Source: Hippopus hippopus
Lineage: Eukaryota; Mollusca; Bivalvia; Cardiida; Cardiidae
Assembly (NCBI GenBank): GCA_946811185.2
Contig: OX328101.1
Coordinates: 27,326,122 to 27,390,121 of the forward strand
Reading direction: 5' to 3'
Length of the DNA: 64,000 bases
Shown: positions 31,501-41,706 of the stretch, piece by piece
How positions within the stretch are numbered: the stretch's first letter is position 1
How the letters are laid out: every line of letters begins with the position of its first letter
The notes under the pieces: generated by a model
Told to the model about the DNA's origin: nothing
Seen by the model: the letters and a program-made list of their open reading frames with translations, nothing else
Database searches by the model: none
Program-made: the position numbers and the translations under genes

Positions 31501-32177
31501 GTTCTCGGTGTATAGCACTATAATACGGGACATAGGTTTTACAGTCTCATCCAAAAGACTTTTCACGAGTAATTTTTAATGGCTAGCGTTGGGAATCGAA
31601 TTAAAACTCAACAAATTCTCGAGATCTGTCAATTACAACCTCGTGCCCTACCTTTTGAGCTAATCTTGAACGTTCTCTGTGTATAGCACTATAATACGGG
31701 ACCTAGGTTTTACAGTCTCATCCAAAAGACTTTTCACGAGTAATTTTTAATGGCTAGCGTTGGGAATCGAATTAAAACTCAACAAATTCTCGAGATCTGT
31801 CAATTACAACCTCGTGCCCTACCTTTTGAGTTAATCTTGAACGTACTCGGTGTATAGCACTATAATACGGGACCTAGGTTTTACAGTCTCATCCAAAAGA
31901 CTTTTCACGAGTAATTTTTAATGGCTAATGTTGGGAATCGAATTAAAACTCAACAAATTCTCGAGACCTGTCAATTACAACCTTGTGCCCTACCTTTTGA
32001 GCTAATCTTGAACGTTCTCGGTGTATAGCACTATAATACGGGACCTAGGTTTTACAGTCTCATCCAAAAGACTTTTCACGAGTAATTTTTAATGGCTAGC
32101 GTTAGGAATCGAACTATTACCAAACAAAGTGTCGAGATTCATCAATTACAACCTCGTGCCCTTCCTTTTGAGCTAAT
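31494..32177. repeat. 171-bp satellite made from a SINE head, four units
   Basis: 'cttgaacg' starts at 31494, 31665, 31836 and 32007, and a fifth start would fall at 32178: exact 171-bp period. Units 1-3 are almost identical; unit 4 is changed near its end. In reverse, each unit runs from tRNA-like 'attagctcaaaaggtagggc' to the SINE G body. Confidence 0.93.
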
Positions 32178-32394
32178 CTGTACGTCAAAGAGAGTAATAC
32201 GAAGATTGTTAATGATATAAGTGGTAGTCAAAGTAATTTGTAATCAGCGACCTTGTGGCAATATAACCACGACGGATCAACCTTGGTATCATAGATTTTT
32301 CATTTCGAAACTAAACATCTTTCACATTGCACATGAGACATGTATCCTCTGACCTCTATATCAAGACCGCCTATATCGAGAGAGAAGAGCGTGT

Positions 32395-32440
32395 ACCAAG
32401 ATCAGTCTGTATGCCCGTACAGTCTGATCTTAGCCCAGTT
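32395..32440. repeat. Family A-like hairpin scrap
   Basis: accaagatcagtctgtatg / gtacagtctgatctt arms without ends. Confidence 0.5.
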
Positions 32441-32469
32441 TCTTCGATACACGGTTTTCTGTAGATATT

Positions 32470-32605
32470 TGAGTGGCGCTCTTGGAAACGGGGTTCTCAT
32501 GCATCTGAAAACTAACTGAGCCATGAGCAGGCATGGCTCTTTGACACGCAGAAAATTTACCGATGGCAAACAGTTTCGACGCAGGTCAGCCTGCCATGGA
32601 GTGAT
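32470..32605. repeat. Scrambled family C pieces
   Basis: 'cgctcttggaaacggggttc..atgcatctg' (left end), then 'gagccatgagcaggcatggctc' halves, 'ttgacacgcagaaaattta' and 'cgacgcaggtcagcctgc' (stem half) appear out of normal order. Confidence 0.5.
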
Positions 32606-32710
32606 ACATGTTTTACATATCGACATGTTACACCATTTTTTATCAAAGCATAACTCATTTCATTTTAAGAGTGCTTTACGCCACGCGATGTGTAAAGATG
32701 TACTTGAATA

Positions 32711-32922
32711 TTAACTCAAACCTGCTAAATAAATGAGATGAAATTTTTAAAGCCGACAGTAAAAACCCAAATTTTGCTATTTCAAAGTTAATTTTTTGAG
32801 AAAAATATCTCCTTATCGGTCAGTGTGGATCCTTTATCAGACTGCACGTTTTGTGCAGTCTGATCTTGATTCACACTGTCTGCAAAATGTCTTTGAGTCG
32901 TGCTTTGCAGCCTAAGGGTTAA
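32711..32922 (+). mobile_element. Family A MITE, full length
   Basis: TTAACTCAAACCTGC..GCCTAAGGGTTAA, 212 bp. The first arm is changed (gatcctttatcag) and the inner stem is intact. Confidence 0.87.
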
Positions 32923-33102
32923 CAAGACTTGAAAAAAATCTCTAACGTCAAAGACAGGTTCAGTTTCGTCCTTGAGTGGTGTCTATTTTCAATAGTTTCC
33001 GTCTCAGCCGTAAGGCGAGTCCTACAACATTTCAAATTTAAATGAAGGTTAAGAGAGTAAACCGATACATGGAACCAGTTGAAGCTAGAAGCGACCAGAC
33101 TT

Positions 33103-33180
33103 GTGTATCTCAGTTGGCAACGCACAAGACTGCTGTTTTACGGTTGTGAGTTCGAAACAGTCAGGCCTTTGTACATAAGT
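33103..33180 (+). repeat. tRNA-like SINE head
   Basis: 'gtgtatctcagttggcaacgc' parts (A box) and 'ggttgtgagttcgaaac' (B box) 40 bp apart. Followed by ggcctttgtacataagttgg, not seen elsewhere here. Confidence 0.45.
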
Positions 33181-33274
33181 TGGACCAATCTTTGAGTTCG
33201 TATCTCAACTTGGTCCACTTTCTCTCTCATGGTACTACTTTGTTTCTTGAATCAGTTCTCTCTTGCCGCTTGGC

Positions 33275-33400
33275 ACTGCTTCGGCGACAAAATTGCAGAC
33301 TTGTCCCATTTGAAAAGATTGTGGATAACAAATGATATGTGGTTCATATGATAAGATTGTTGTTTGCATGGGCAAAAAACCTTCTTTCGTCTTAGAAAGA
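33275..33400 (-). repeat. Degenerate family B piece
   Basis: 'gcgacaaaattgcagacttgtcccatttgaaaag' (split) and 'aaaccttctttcgtct' keep B(-) order. The stem is gone. Confidence 0.45.
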
Positions 33401-33454
33401 CTAAAGTGGAAATTCATCCAGTGGCAAAAAAAAAAAAAATGGGGTTTGTGTCAA

Positions 33455-33515
33455 GTACTTGACATAACCGCAATGCCGTTTTTAAAACTGTCGTAAAACA
33501 CCAAAAGAAACCAAT
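33455..33515 (+). repeat. SINE tail fragment
   Basis: 'tgacataaccgcaatgccg' and 'aaaactgtcgtaaaacacca' resemble the SINE 3' domain. No head. Confidence 0.4.
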
Positions 33516-33922
33516 AACAGTTGACAAAAATAAATGACCGAGAAAAGAATAATGAGAAATTGCAATAAATAAAAAAGAAACACTTGCTTGTTCCATATCT
33601 CAGGAGCAATAATTATTCCGTTGACATAACTATCGTGGAATTTATCAGTTCTACCCCATTTGCTTTACAGACTGGTTCAATACAACTGTATGCCTGTCAT
33701 ATTTTTTTCTAACCTCTATCATTCATCTGGAATTACAGGTATAAACAGATGCGTAAGTTTTTCAACCATTTTTTCCCCGGAGGCATTTTTTTTCTCTAAG
33801 AATTACCAGTATCTTTTTATACCTGCTTCTTTAACCTATATTATCGCTTTTTTTTTTGAAGTTTTATTGCTACCTGGAAACCTGGCCTGGTTGCTTTCTT
33901 ATGTTGTTATTTGGACTGCGTT
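33516..33922. other. No recognisable feature
   Basis: AT-rich. An 88-codon hydrophobic, Phe-rich frame (33660-33926) runs into the following MITE and has no family signature. Confidence 0.3.
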
Positions 33923-34135
33923 TTAACTCTTATCCTGTTGAAAAAATTAAATGAAACTGTTCAAGGCGATTGTAAAAACCCAAATAATACTGTTTCAAAT
34001 GTATTTTTCAAAGAAAAATAGGTCTTTATCGGACAGTGTAGATCTAAGATCAGACTGCACGTTCTGTGCAGTCTGATCTTGATCTACACTGTCCGCAAAA
34101 GGTCAGCGAGTCGCGATTAGCAGCCTAAGGGTTGA
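33923..34135 (+). mobile_element. Family A MITE, full length
   Basis: TTAACTCTTATCCTG..GCCTAAGGGTTGA, 213 bp, intact stem. Confidence 0.88.
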
Positions 34136-34235
34136 GGGTCTATTGGTAAAGCCTTAAACATTCAGATACCTTGTTGCAGTACCAGGGGACCATTAACTCG
34201 TACATGTATGCATACGAGACTCCTAGGAACAGAGC

Positions 34236-34249
34236 GGGGGGGGGGGGGG
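34236..34249. repeat. Poly(G) run of 14
   Basis: Fourteen G in a row in AT-rich surroundings. The length may be uncertain in assembly. Confidence 0.85.
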
Positions 34250-34949
34250 TTACACTGTAGCTTAGACATACCAGCCAGTCACACAGAAAATGGTCAAAAC
34301 CAAGCTTGTAGCAAATATAGGAAGATTTCACCCGCTCGCAAATAAATATGGCGCCGATATAGAGGCATTCAAAGAGCCATAAACGAGATTAAAACTGAGC
34401 CGTACTGGCGACAGACCAACTTATAAAAACCTTATTTACTTTTCATAAAAATGTATGAAAGCACGTGTCTGCAACGTATGGCGAATTATATCACAGGCAT
34501 ATCAGATATCACACCAGTAACCTTTAGGTACATTAAAAATACCGCAAAAAATTCTATCTCTTACCTTCTGCGGCCCTGACAAAGCTTAAGATCTGCTATT
34601 CAGTTCTCTGAAACGTATGTCAAGTGGCCTCAACATAAAGATAGAGAAACTGGTATCATGAATAATAAGTTTCTTTGCAATTCAACCTCAAACACAAATA
34701 TCCTTGGAATATCTCGATAAAAAGAGGCCCCTATTAGCTGTAGACCTCGTTTCTTTATGTGATCGCAGGAATAAAATAATTCACGAAGAAATAGAAAAAG
34801 GTTACTCACGTACTTTCTCAAGAAATTTGCAGTCATGAGAAAAAAATATTTGGCCTGTTCTCTATGTTTACAGTGTAGCAGAAATCTTTGAAATAAACTT
34901 TTTTCAAGTGAAATTAATTTTGCCTACTAGGACCCTGAAGCATTCCATC
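34250..34949. other. No recognisable feature
   Basis: Unique-looking 700 bp with no repeat or coding signal that I can support. From 34931 it carries a ~33-bp direct repeat ('ccctgaagcattccat') that reappears after the SINE. Confidence 0.35.
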
Positions 34950-34960
34950 CCGTTATTGCT

Positions 34961-35222
34961 GCCCGGCCGGGTAGCTCAGTGGTTAGCGTATCTGACTCGT
35001 GACCTGGAGGTTGCGGGTTCGATACCCGGTTGCAGCGAACTTTCTTTCCGGCGATTTTTCGCCTCTCACCTGTGATGCATGTGAGAAAAGTAGTGAGTGG
35101 CTTTGGAAAGAAAGTTGTGTCAGTACTGGTGTGAGAAAGCCAGGAAACACATGGGTGCGTCATTGACCGCCATGATATGACCTAAGCTGTTAAAACGGCG
35201 TTAAACTCCAATACAAACCAAT
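34961..35222 (+). mobile_element. tRNA-derived SINE type I, full length
   Basis: A box 'tagctcagtggttag' and B box 'gggttcgataccc' make a tRNA-like head of about 75 bp. The body is 'tttccggcgatttttcgc', 'gtgagaaaagtagtgagtgg' and 'ggaaacacatggg', with tail 'gcgttaaactcc'. Flanked by ccgttattgct (34950-34960) and ccgttgttgct (35223-35233). Very similar to the copy at 42741, so probably young. Confidence 0.93.
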
Positions 35223-35233
35223 CCGTTGTTGCT

Positions 35234-35513
35234 AGAACCCTGAAGCATTCCATTCCGGTGTTACACCATTTAATTAATTTCTTACAATGTTATGCCATAT
35301 TCTGGGTATCATTAACTCTGATATTCATTGCGAAAAGTGCAGATCAGGATCAGACTGCTCGTCATTCAGCCACATTTTTTCACGCGTTTTCATGCAATAA
35401 ACCATGGTACTAGTCTACGTGCATGTTTTCGCTAATTATCCATCATAAATTCTCTCTCAAGATGTTTGTTCACATAAAGTTACCCAGGGCTGATAATAGT
35501 GATAACACTCGTT
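35234..35513. other. Unique sequence with family A scrap
   Basis: 'gcagatcaggatcagactgc' near 35338 is half an A stem. Confidence 0.4.
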
Positions 35514-35725
35514 TTAATCCGAAGGCTGCTGAGCGTCGACTCAATGACCATTTGCGGACAGCGTAGATCAAGATCAGACTGCACAGAATGTGCAGTCTGA
35601 TCTTGGATCTACACTTTCCGATACAGTGAGTTTTTCCAGCGACAAGCACTCTATAATCGCAATCTTTCGGTGTATTCTATTTGCTGGAAATCTTCATTCT
35701 ATTTGTTTAACAGCATAAGGGTTAA
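35514..35725 (-). mobile_element. Family A MITE, full length
   Basis: TTAATCCGAAGGCTGC..GCATAAGGGTTAA, 212 bp, intact stem. The AT-rich half is diverged. Confidence 0.87.
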
Positions 35726-35953
35726 AAATAATTGCACGCACGTAATTCATAGTGAACAAATACCCGGACGGTTTGTTGTTCGGATAACCAAACCGTCATC
35801 AGTTTTAACGATATTCTGATACTATGACATTTTTTCTTGGAACCCCTTTCTTGGAATCGCTGTAAGCGGAGATTACTCTGATACTAAGATCTGTTTTCCA
35901 ACACCGGCTTATGTATACGCTGAGAGCATAAAATGGTGCAATACAAAATATAT

Positions 35954-36214
35954 GAGCCATGCTCTGGCAAAAAGGGGCTTAATGCATGTCCGTGATGCAT
36001 GATACCAAGCAAGTCATCGCATGGTCATGGATCCATAGAGTCCATTTTGTCTCACAACCGACTGAATCATGAGGTAGACTGGTCCTTTGAGATACAGGAA
36101 ATTGACCGATTGCAAAAAGTTGCGACTCAGGTCAGCCTGCGCGGACTGCGCAGGCTGACCTGGGTCGAAAGATTTTGCACACGCATTAAGGCCCCTTTTC
36201 ACAGAGCATGGCTC
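35954..36214 (-). mobile_element. Family C MITE, full length
   Basis: GAGCCATGCTCTGGCAAAAAG..TTCACAGAGCATGGCTC, 261 bp, perfect terminal repeats and a perfect stem ctcaggtcagcctgcgcgg / actgcgcaggctgacctg. The best reference copy of C in the window. Confidence 0.93.
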
Positions 36215-36572
36215 TATACGTTATTCTTGCTAATTTGTTTACTTCTCTGAGGTTTTGACCACTCCGCTTTTCATCTAATTTCATCTAAATAATTATGATA
36301 AAGAAGTCATAACTGTTGTATAACAGTTTCCGTTTCGTATTCACACATGAAAAAAATACCCCCGAAGTCTGCTGAGTGCGTCTCAGTAAACTACTTACGG
36401 ACATTATGGAAATAATGTTATCAAAATCTGACTTCACAGAACGATTTGAAAGGCATCTTTCTTATGGAGGTTATTGATTGATTGTTTGAATTGGTTTCTT
36501 TATCTTTCTTAGATTTAGACAATCCTTTTCTTTTTTCAGCACAGTTGAAGATAAATAGCGGTAAGAGAGACA
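36215..36572. other. Family A relic and unique sequence
   Basis: About 36368-36450 'gtctgctgagtgcgtctcag..cggacattatgg..aatctgacttcacagaacg' is a decayed A(-) half. Confidence 0.4.
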
Positions 36573-36970
36573 TATCGGAAAAAGGGTTATGCAGTATACC
36601 AAGCTATTCGTCGTATAATATTTTGTTTAAAACCGCCCGAATCATCGGGTAGAACGGTCCTTTGATATGCAGAAATTTTTTTAACCCTTAAGCTGCTAAG
36701 CGCGACTCACTGACTTTTTGCGCACAGTTTAGATCAAGATCAGACTGCACAGAACGTGCAGTCTGATCTTTGATCTACACTGTCCGATAAGGACCTATTT
36801 TTTTCCAAAAATTACTTTTGAAATAGCAAAATATGGGTTATTACTATTGACTTGAAAGTTTCATTTCACTTATTTAGCAGGATAAGGGTTAATGGCCGAT
36901 ACATGTAGTTTCGAATTATTTACCGGCGAGGACTGTACAGGGTGAGATGAGTCGATGTTTACACATATGC
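36573..36970 (-). mobile_element. Family C MITE split by a family A insertion
   Basis: Left part: cggaaaaagggttatgcag..taccaagctattcg..ggtcctttgatatgcag. Right part after 36892: tggccgata..agtttcgaat..gcgaggactg..gagtcgatgttt. The order is C(-). The right terminus is lost. Confidence 0.75.
36681..36892 (-). mobile_element. Family A MITE nested in family C
   Basis: TTAACCCTTAAGCTGC..GGATAAGGGTTAA, 212 bp, intact stem. The C host is interrupted exactly between the two TTAAs. Confidence 0.9.
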
Positions 36971-37915
36971 AATAACCCTTTACATCACAATCCCTTTCAT
37001 AGACGAATCCCATACTGAAATATTTGCCAGAATTGGTTAAATATGGTCATTTTGATATCATTACACAATGTCATCACATCTCTTTGTTGTAATCATATAT
37101 TACTTAGAGCGCTTGATAATTCAAATGAATTTTGAGTGAAGAAAAAATGAATGAAATACTGTTGAAAGGAATACAAAAGCTGTTTTCTGATGCCTCGTCT
37201 CCATTCTCCGATCTGCGTTTTTTTCTTGGTAAAATATATCTATTTAATAACTTCTTGGAATTACATACGAGAATGTCTGCAAAGTACTTTGCAGAACTGT
37301 CTGCATTGGCCGGAAACCAATACTCGATGCCAGAATAGGTCAATTGGTGCCCTGTAGTAAGTAAATACTCTGGACGAGGTCCAAGTCAATTTGCATACCA
37401 CTTGTACAGTCATTAGAGTTTGGGGAACTATTTACGGCTAATAGAACAGAATAGAATGTAGATTCTACACGAATCTGGGAACCATTTCATTAATGGTCGA
37501 GTTATCTTAAAATTCTTACTTTAAAATTTTATACAGCGATTTTAGCTCAACAAAACGTACGTCTGTTGTAAATGTCAACTAAAGATGCCGCATGACAAGC
37601 AAAAAGCGAAAATCGAACGGTCTTTCTGAGTATGCAATTTTAACACATGCCACATATGTTCGTATATAGACCTAGAATAAAACAGCCCATTGATAATCGT
37701 GTGAAATGAAATTCGCGTATGACCGTTGATAAAACACATCCCCCTGGACGATAGCGAAGCACTTTCCGGTGAAACAAAATTTACAAAACTGCTCGAAAAA
37801 TCTTTTTGTGGTATCCAAAAAGTTCTGGATCCAGACAGTAATCCGTTGATTGATTATGGCAAATACGCGTATAAACAAAACTTTGCTTTCGCTTGGCTGC
37901 GATGAGTATGAAATA
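36971..37915. other. Mostly unique; family B left end at start
   Basis: 'aataaccctttacatcacaatcc' (split) at 36972-36993 is a B left end that fades at once. Overlapping opposite frames at 37104-37343 have no recognised motif. Confidence 0.35.
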
Positions 37916-38165
37916 GTTACGAACGATCCGGAGTTTTAAACGACCCTGAAGAAATAGGCTTTAGAAAACATTGTTGGAAAGGGGGAAAATGCTGGTAACC
38001 AGCAATTTTCTCCTTTTCGAACTATATTTTCTATCCTTTAATGGACAAAATACACAATATGAGCAAAGCTCAATCTGTCGCGCGCAATTCTTTCCACACG
38101 GTCGTGTCTATACTTTTGTCATAGGGAAAAAAAATCAAGTATTTACTTCAAATTTTCTGTCCATC
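37916..38165 (+). mobile_element. Family B MITE, worn ends
   Basis: 'tacgaacgatccggagtttt', 'aacgaccctgaagaaat', stem ggggaaaatgctggtaacc / agcaattttctcc. The right third is diverged (gtcgcgcgcaattc, gtctatacttttgtcat). Confidence 0.72.
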
Positions 38166-38284
38166 TGAACCATTTTCCCTTCGCGCAATGAGTTGATGAC
38201 GTGGACCATTTCAATGAAGGGACTATATAAGCCAAGATATTGTTCAAGTCAAGCCATTTGTTGTTCTTGCCAAAATACGTTACA

Positions 38285-38395
38285 CAGAAAAAGACAGTGC
38301 AGATAAAAGATCTGACAGCACTTTCGATGCAATCTAATTTTGATCTACATTGTCTGCAAAAGCAACAAAACTTGTGCCTAGCGGCCCTAGGAGTT
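38285..38395 (+). repeat. Family A-like relic
   Basis: 'aagacagtgcagataaaagatc..gcaatctaattttgatctacattgtctgc' with a right part 'cctagcggccctaggag'. The stem is heavily decayed. Confidence 0.5.
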
Positions 38396-38734
38396 TATGA
38401 AACTCGAAATTCGAGCAAGCACGCTGCTGGATATAATCTCAAGAACGCAAGACTTTTTTTTAAATTTCGGAACAGAGTCTTGCTCCGCAATGTGTCAAGG
38501 CGATGTATTATGCTCTTCCTATATCACAGAGATGTTGTCTAAGTCGGCATAAGCTGTGAATTTGTTTTAAGAGGCAATGAGGTAAATAGTAATCAACAAC
38601 GCACACGACCATAGCACTCAGCTTAAAAAAAATGTGGGGCAGGTGGAAGAGAACAAGAGAAATGTCAAAAGGTGTTTCCGACCAGCATCTGGCAAGTCTC
38701 ATACTTTATTGATCAAAATGTCCTACATGATATT

Positions 38735-39702
38735 GGACATACTAGATTCAAGATCAGACTGCACATTCTGTGCAGTCTGATCTTGGTTCTACACCGTCCG
38801 CAAATAGCTTCTAGCGTTATCCTTAACGCACTAAGCGCTAAAATGTGAATATAAGGGGGAAAGAAACAGACATGCTATTAAGTTCAAGAAGCATGACAAG
38901 AAAATTGTCTAATAGTCATAATCTTGCACACTAATGGCTTTTTTTAAATATTTGTGACGCCTTTGCCAATTTAATTGATACCAGACACATGTGTTCTGTG
39001 CTGTCAGATCCTGGTCTATACAGCATGCGCAATAGTCTGTAATGATTTTTCAGATAGTAAAGAGTTTTACTGCTTGTAAAATGAAAACGAAAGAACAAAC
39101 TAGAAAAGGTGTAAAGACCAAGTAGCATGACCAGAAAATGGCCGGATAGTCATGATCTTGCATAGTGATGGTCCTTCGAAATCCTTTTGACGCCTCGGGC
39201 CCTTTAGCGGGCAATGCAGACCTCTGTTCAGTGCGGTCTGATCTTGGATTATACTGTCCACAGAACTTGTTTCTGTTGACTATAGGACGTAAAGGTTTTT
39301 CTTTCGTTAAGAATTAACCCTTGTCCTGCTAAATAAATGAAATAAACCTTTTTAGGCCGATAGTAAAAACCCAGATTTTGCCTGGGGGAACAAACATCCT
39401 TTTCGGACAGTGTAGATCAAAGATCAGACTGCACGTTCTGTGCAGTCTGATCTTGATTTACACTCCCCGAAAAAGCTGAGAGAGTCGGGCTTAGCAACCG
39501 AAAGGTTAAAAAAAAAACAGAGAGGCAATTGCAATCAAGAAGCATGGGTTTATGGCGAATTACCTCTTCTCATAATCTTGCAAAGCAATGGCCCTTTCTA
39601 ATTCTTTCGGTGCCTTAGGCATTTTTGTAAGCAGAAAGTACAGACGGTACAAATGAATCTTAGTTATGCAATAGCAGTTGACCTTTTTGTCGATTTAATC
39701 CG
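38735..39702 (+). repeat. Local ~225-bp tandem repeat, about 3.5 units
   Basis: The landmark 'agcatg' followed by 'tagtcat.atcttgca' and 'aatgg..tt' recurs at 38890, 39121 and 39540. Each unit carries a decayed A-type hairpin (for example 38752-38800). Without the family A insert, spacing is about 230 and 221 bp. Confidence 0.7.
39314..39509 (+). mobile_element. Family A MITE nested in the 225-bp tandem repeat
   Basis: TTAACCCTTGTCCTGC..CCGAAAGGTTAA, 196 bp (internal deletion before the stem), intact stem. Confidence 0.87.
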
Positions 39703-40078
39703 TTAAAGACCCAATAGCGACCAAAAACACCATGCAGGTGTTAAAAAGCATATAAACCTAAAGCATACCATTTAAATGTATTGAAAATATTGTGAAGATA
39801 ACAATCTCTTATTGTGTGGTCGGTCCAAGTGTTAGTCGCTGCCACTAAAAATGAATTGAAAAATCAGTCAAACAGTAAACAAAAGATATCTAGTGACCTG
39901 ACAACCTTTAACCTAGTATAGAAAATTAATTTCTCTGTCAGCGACTAACACTTGGACCGTCCGCACAATAACAGATTGTCATCTTTACAATAATGTTCAT
40001 ACTTTTAAATGGTATAATTTGAATTTAAATGCATTTTAACATCCGCTTAGTCTACTTTTGGCAGCTATTGTTACTTAA
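39703..40078. mobile_element. Element J: 376 bp with ~150-bp terminal inverted repeats, TTAA flanked
   Basis: TTAAAGACCCAATAGCGACC at the left pairs with GGCAGCTATTGTTACTTAA at the right. The arms stay alignable through 'ttattgtg.gg.cggtccaagtgttagtcgctg' (split) on both sides, leaving only about 70 bp in the middle. A fragment occurs at 61745. Confidence 0.85.
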
Positions 40079-40349
40079 AATGAATAAATAAATGGTGTGC
40101 AATTTCTACATTTAGTTTACTTCTTTCAAAGGTTTTTACTGTAGCTAGATGAAAGGGGTTTTGGTCGGGTTAATGAGTACATAAAGAAAAAGTAACAACA
40201 CAAAATTTGTTATAATTTTATTTTAGGAGGTTGGTCAGTGTTTTATTTGTTATCAGAAGGTTTTCTGTTGGATCCTAACCGATAGCCCTATTTGCGTGGA
40301 AGATTCCTTTAGCAAAGCTTTGCAGAGCCTCAGCCTTGTGCTGATATTC
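40079..40349. other. No recognisable feature
   Basis: AT-rich, unique-looking. Confidence 0.35.
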
Positions 40350-40470
40350 CAGGGAAATACATGAATGCGTGATCTGTATCCGTTTTTTTTTTTAACTAAA
40401 CTGCTGTTGTTGAGGCGGTGTTTAAGTACAAGTGGTACCAAACAACCAACCAAGAAACAAACAAACGTTT
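40350..40470 (+). repeat. SINE tail, interrupted by poly(T)
   Basis: 'ccagggaaatacatgaatgcgtgatctg', 'aactaaactgctgttg' and 'ggcggtgttta' then a (caaa)n-like tail 'gaaacaaacaaacg' (strings split) follow the SINE 3' order. Confidence 0.45.
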
Positions 40471-40789
40471 CTTTTTGCGAAAGATAAAGGCAAACACGGA
40501 TAACAGTGAAACCTGAGCGAAATATCCTTTCGTCTCAATATTTCTACACCTCTAGTACACAGCTTGGTGCTTTTTTAATATTATTTTCTGGGAAAAAGTT
40601 AACCTTTTCTCTCATGTAGACGAGTTTAATTGGATTGTATAATTAATGTGAGTATACTAAGCGATTACTACCGCTTAACCTATAAACCTTATAAATGAAA
40701 TAGGCGTCTGCAGTTAGAAAAAAGCAAAATAGAACAGAGCAGAATGTTATACTATCCTTTCAACGCCATGTATGCAAAAAACGGGGGCT
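40471..40789. other. No recognisable feature
   Basis: Unique-looking AT-rich sequence. Confidence 0.35.
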
Positions 40790-40870
40790 TTTGCGGACGG
40801 CATAGATAAAGATCAGACTGCACAGAACGTGCAGTCTAATCTTGGATCTATGTCGTCCGCTTGTATGGTC
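40790..40870 (-). repeat. Family A-like hairpin, subfamily with CGGACGG base
   Basis: gcggacggcatagataaag..gatcagactgcac / gtgcagtctaatc..ggatctatgtcgtccgc. The stem base CGGACGGCATAG pairs with CTATGTCGTCCG, both arms differing from the usual CGGACAGTGTAG. Confidence 0.65.
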
Positions 40871-41050
40871 AAGCCTATAAGATAAAAATGTCTTTAACAC
40901 TTTCACTGGATTAGTGGAAAAAGGAAATTCTGCTACTAAGCGGATGTAAAAAGCTAATCAAATCAGCACATAAGAATTAAAAGAACAATTTGTAAGTAAA
41001 TATGGCTCAAACTCTAACGCTCAGAACACCGAATTAGCATATCACACATT

Positions 41051-41264
41051 TTAACCCCTTATCATGCTAAATAACTAATATGAAATTTTCAATTCGATAG
41101 TAAAAACCCAAATATTGCTATTTCAAAGTTATGTTTTGGGGAATATATCTCCTTATCGGACAGTGTAGATTTAAGATCAGACTGCACGTGCTGCGCAGTC
41201 TGATCTTGATCTACACTGTCCGCAAAAGGTCAGCGAGTCGCGCTCAGCAGCCTAATTGTTTTAA
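41051..41264 (+). mobile_element. Family A MITE, full length
   Basis: TTAACCCCTTATCATGC..GCCTAATTGTTTTAA, 214 bp. Loop variant cgtgctgcg. Confidence 0.88.
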
Positions 41265-41334
41265 CTGAAACTAAGACACAAAATAATTGCAGTTTCAAAA
41301 CTGCTTTTGTCAAATATGTTTTGAACAACAAAAC

Positions 41335-41405
41335 TAAGTGCAGATAGAAGATCAGTCTGCACGCCCTGTGAAGTCTGATTTTGATCTAATCTGGCCGCAG
41401 AGGCA
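41335..41405 (+). repeat. Family A-like hairpin scrap
   Basis: gtgcagatagaagatcagtctgcac / gtgaagtctgattttgatct, then ctggccgcagag. Confidence 0.5.
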
Positions 41406-41426
41406 ACAATAGTTGTGAAAGGAACT

Positions 41427-41657
41427 TTGACCCTTTACCACACCATTCCGAGTTTTCATAACAGCAGGAAAAGGAACTTTTGAAAACATTGTGGGAAAAG
41501 GAGGACATGCTGGTAACCATGATGGATTTCTCCATTTCCAACAATGTTTTCGACCCTTTCAAAGACAAATTTCATAATATATGGAGTATTTAATTTGTCA
41601 GCTGCAAATGCTTTCCATTTCGACCAGTCTAAATTTGGTCGTTTGGTAAAGAGTTAA
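41427..41657 (+). mobile_element. Family B MITE, loop changed
   Basis: TTGACCCTTTACCACACC..GGTAAAGAGTTAA, 231 bp. The centre reads gctggtaaccatgatgg instead of the usual dyad, so the inner stem is broken. Confidence 0.85.
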
Positions 41658-41706
41658 GGGTTAACCACATGTCTTGTATGGACGATTTCATAACAGTATT
41701 GCGCTA

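Noticed and set aside
31494..32177. CRISPR-like array of regular repeats
   Set aside because: Units are 171 bp with no variable spacers, in an animal-type sequence; a plain tandem satellite.
34961..35035. A tRNA gene
   Set aside because: Good A and B boxes, but the head is fused to a SINE body, flanked by target duplications and repeated at 42741. The arms do not form a full cloverleaf.
36014..36202. Open frame reading AKSFDPGQPAQSAQADL, also at 23690 and 63581
   Set aside because: All copies lie in family C elements and translate the GC-rich stem; no start context or domain.
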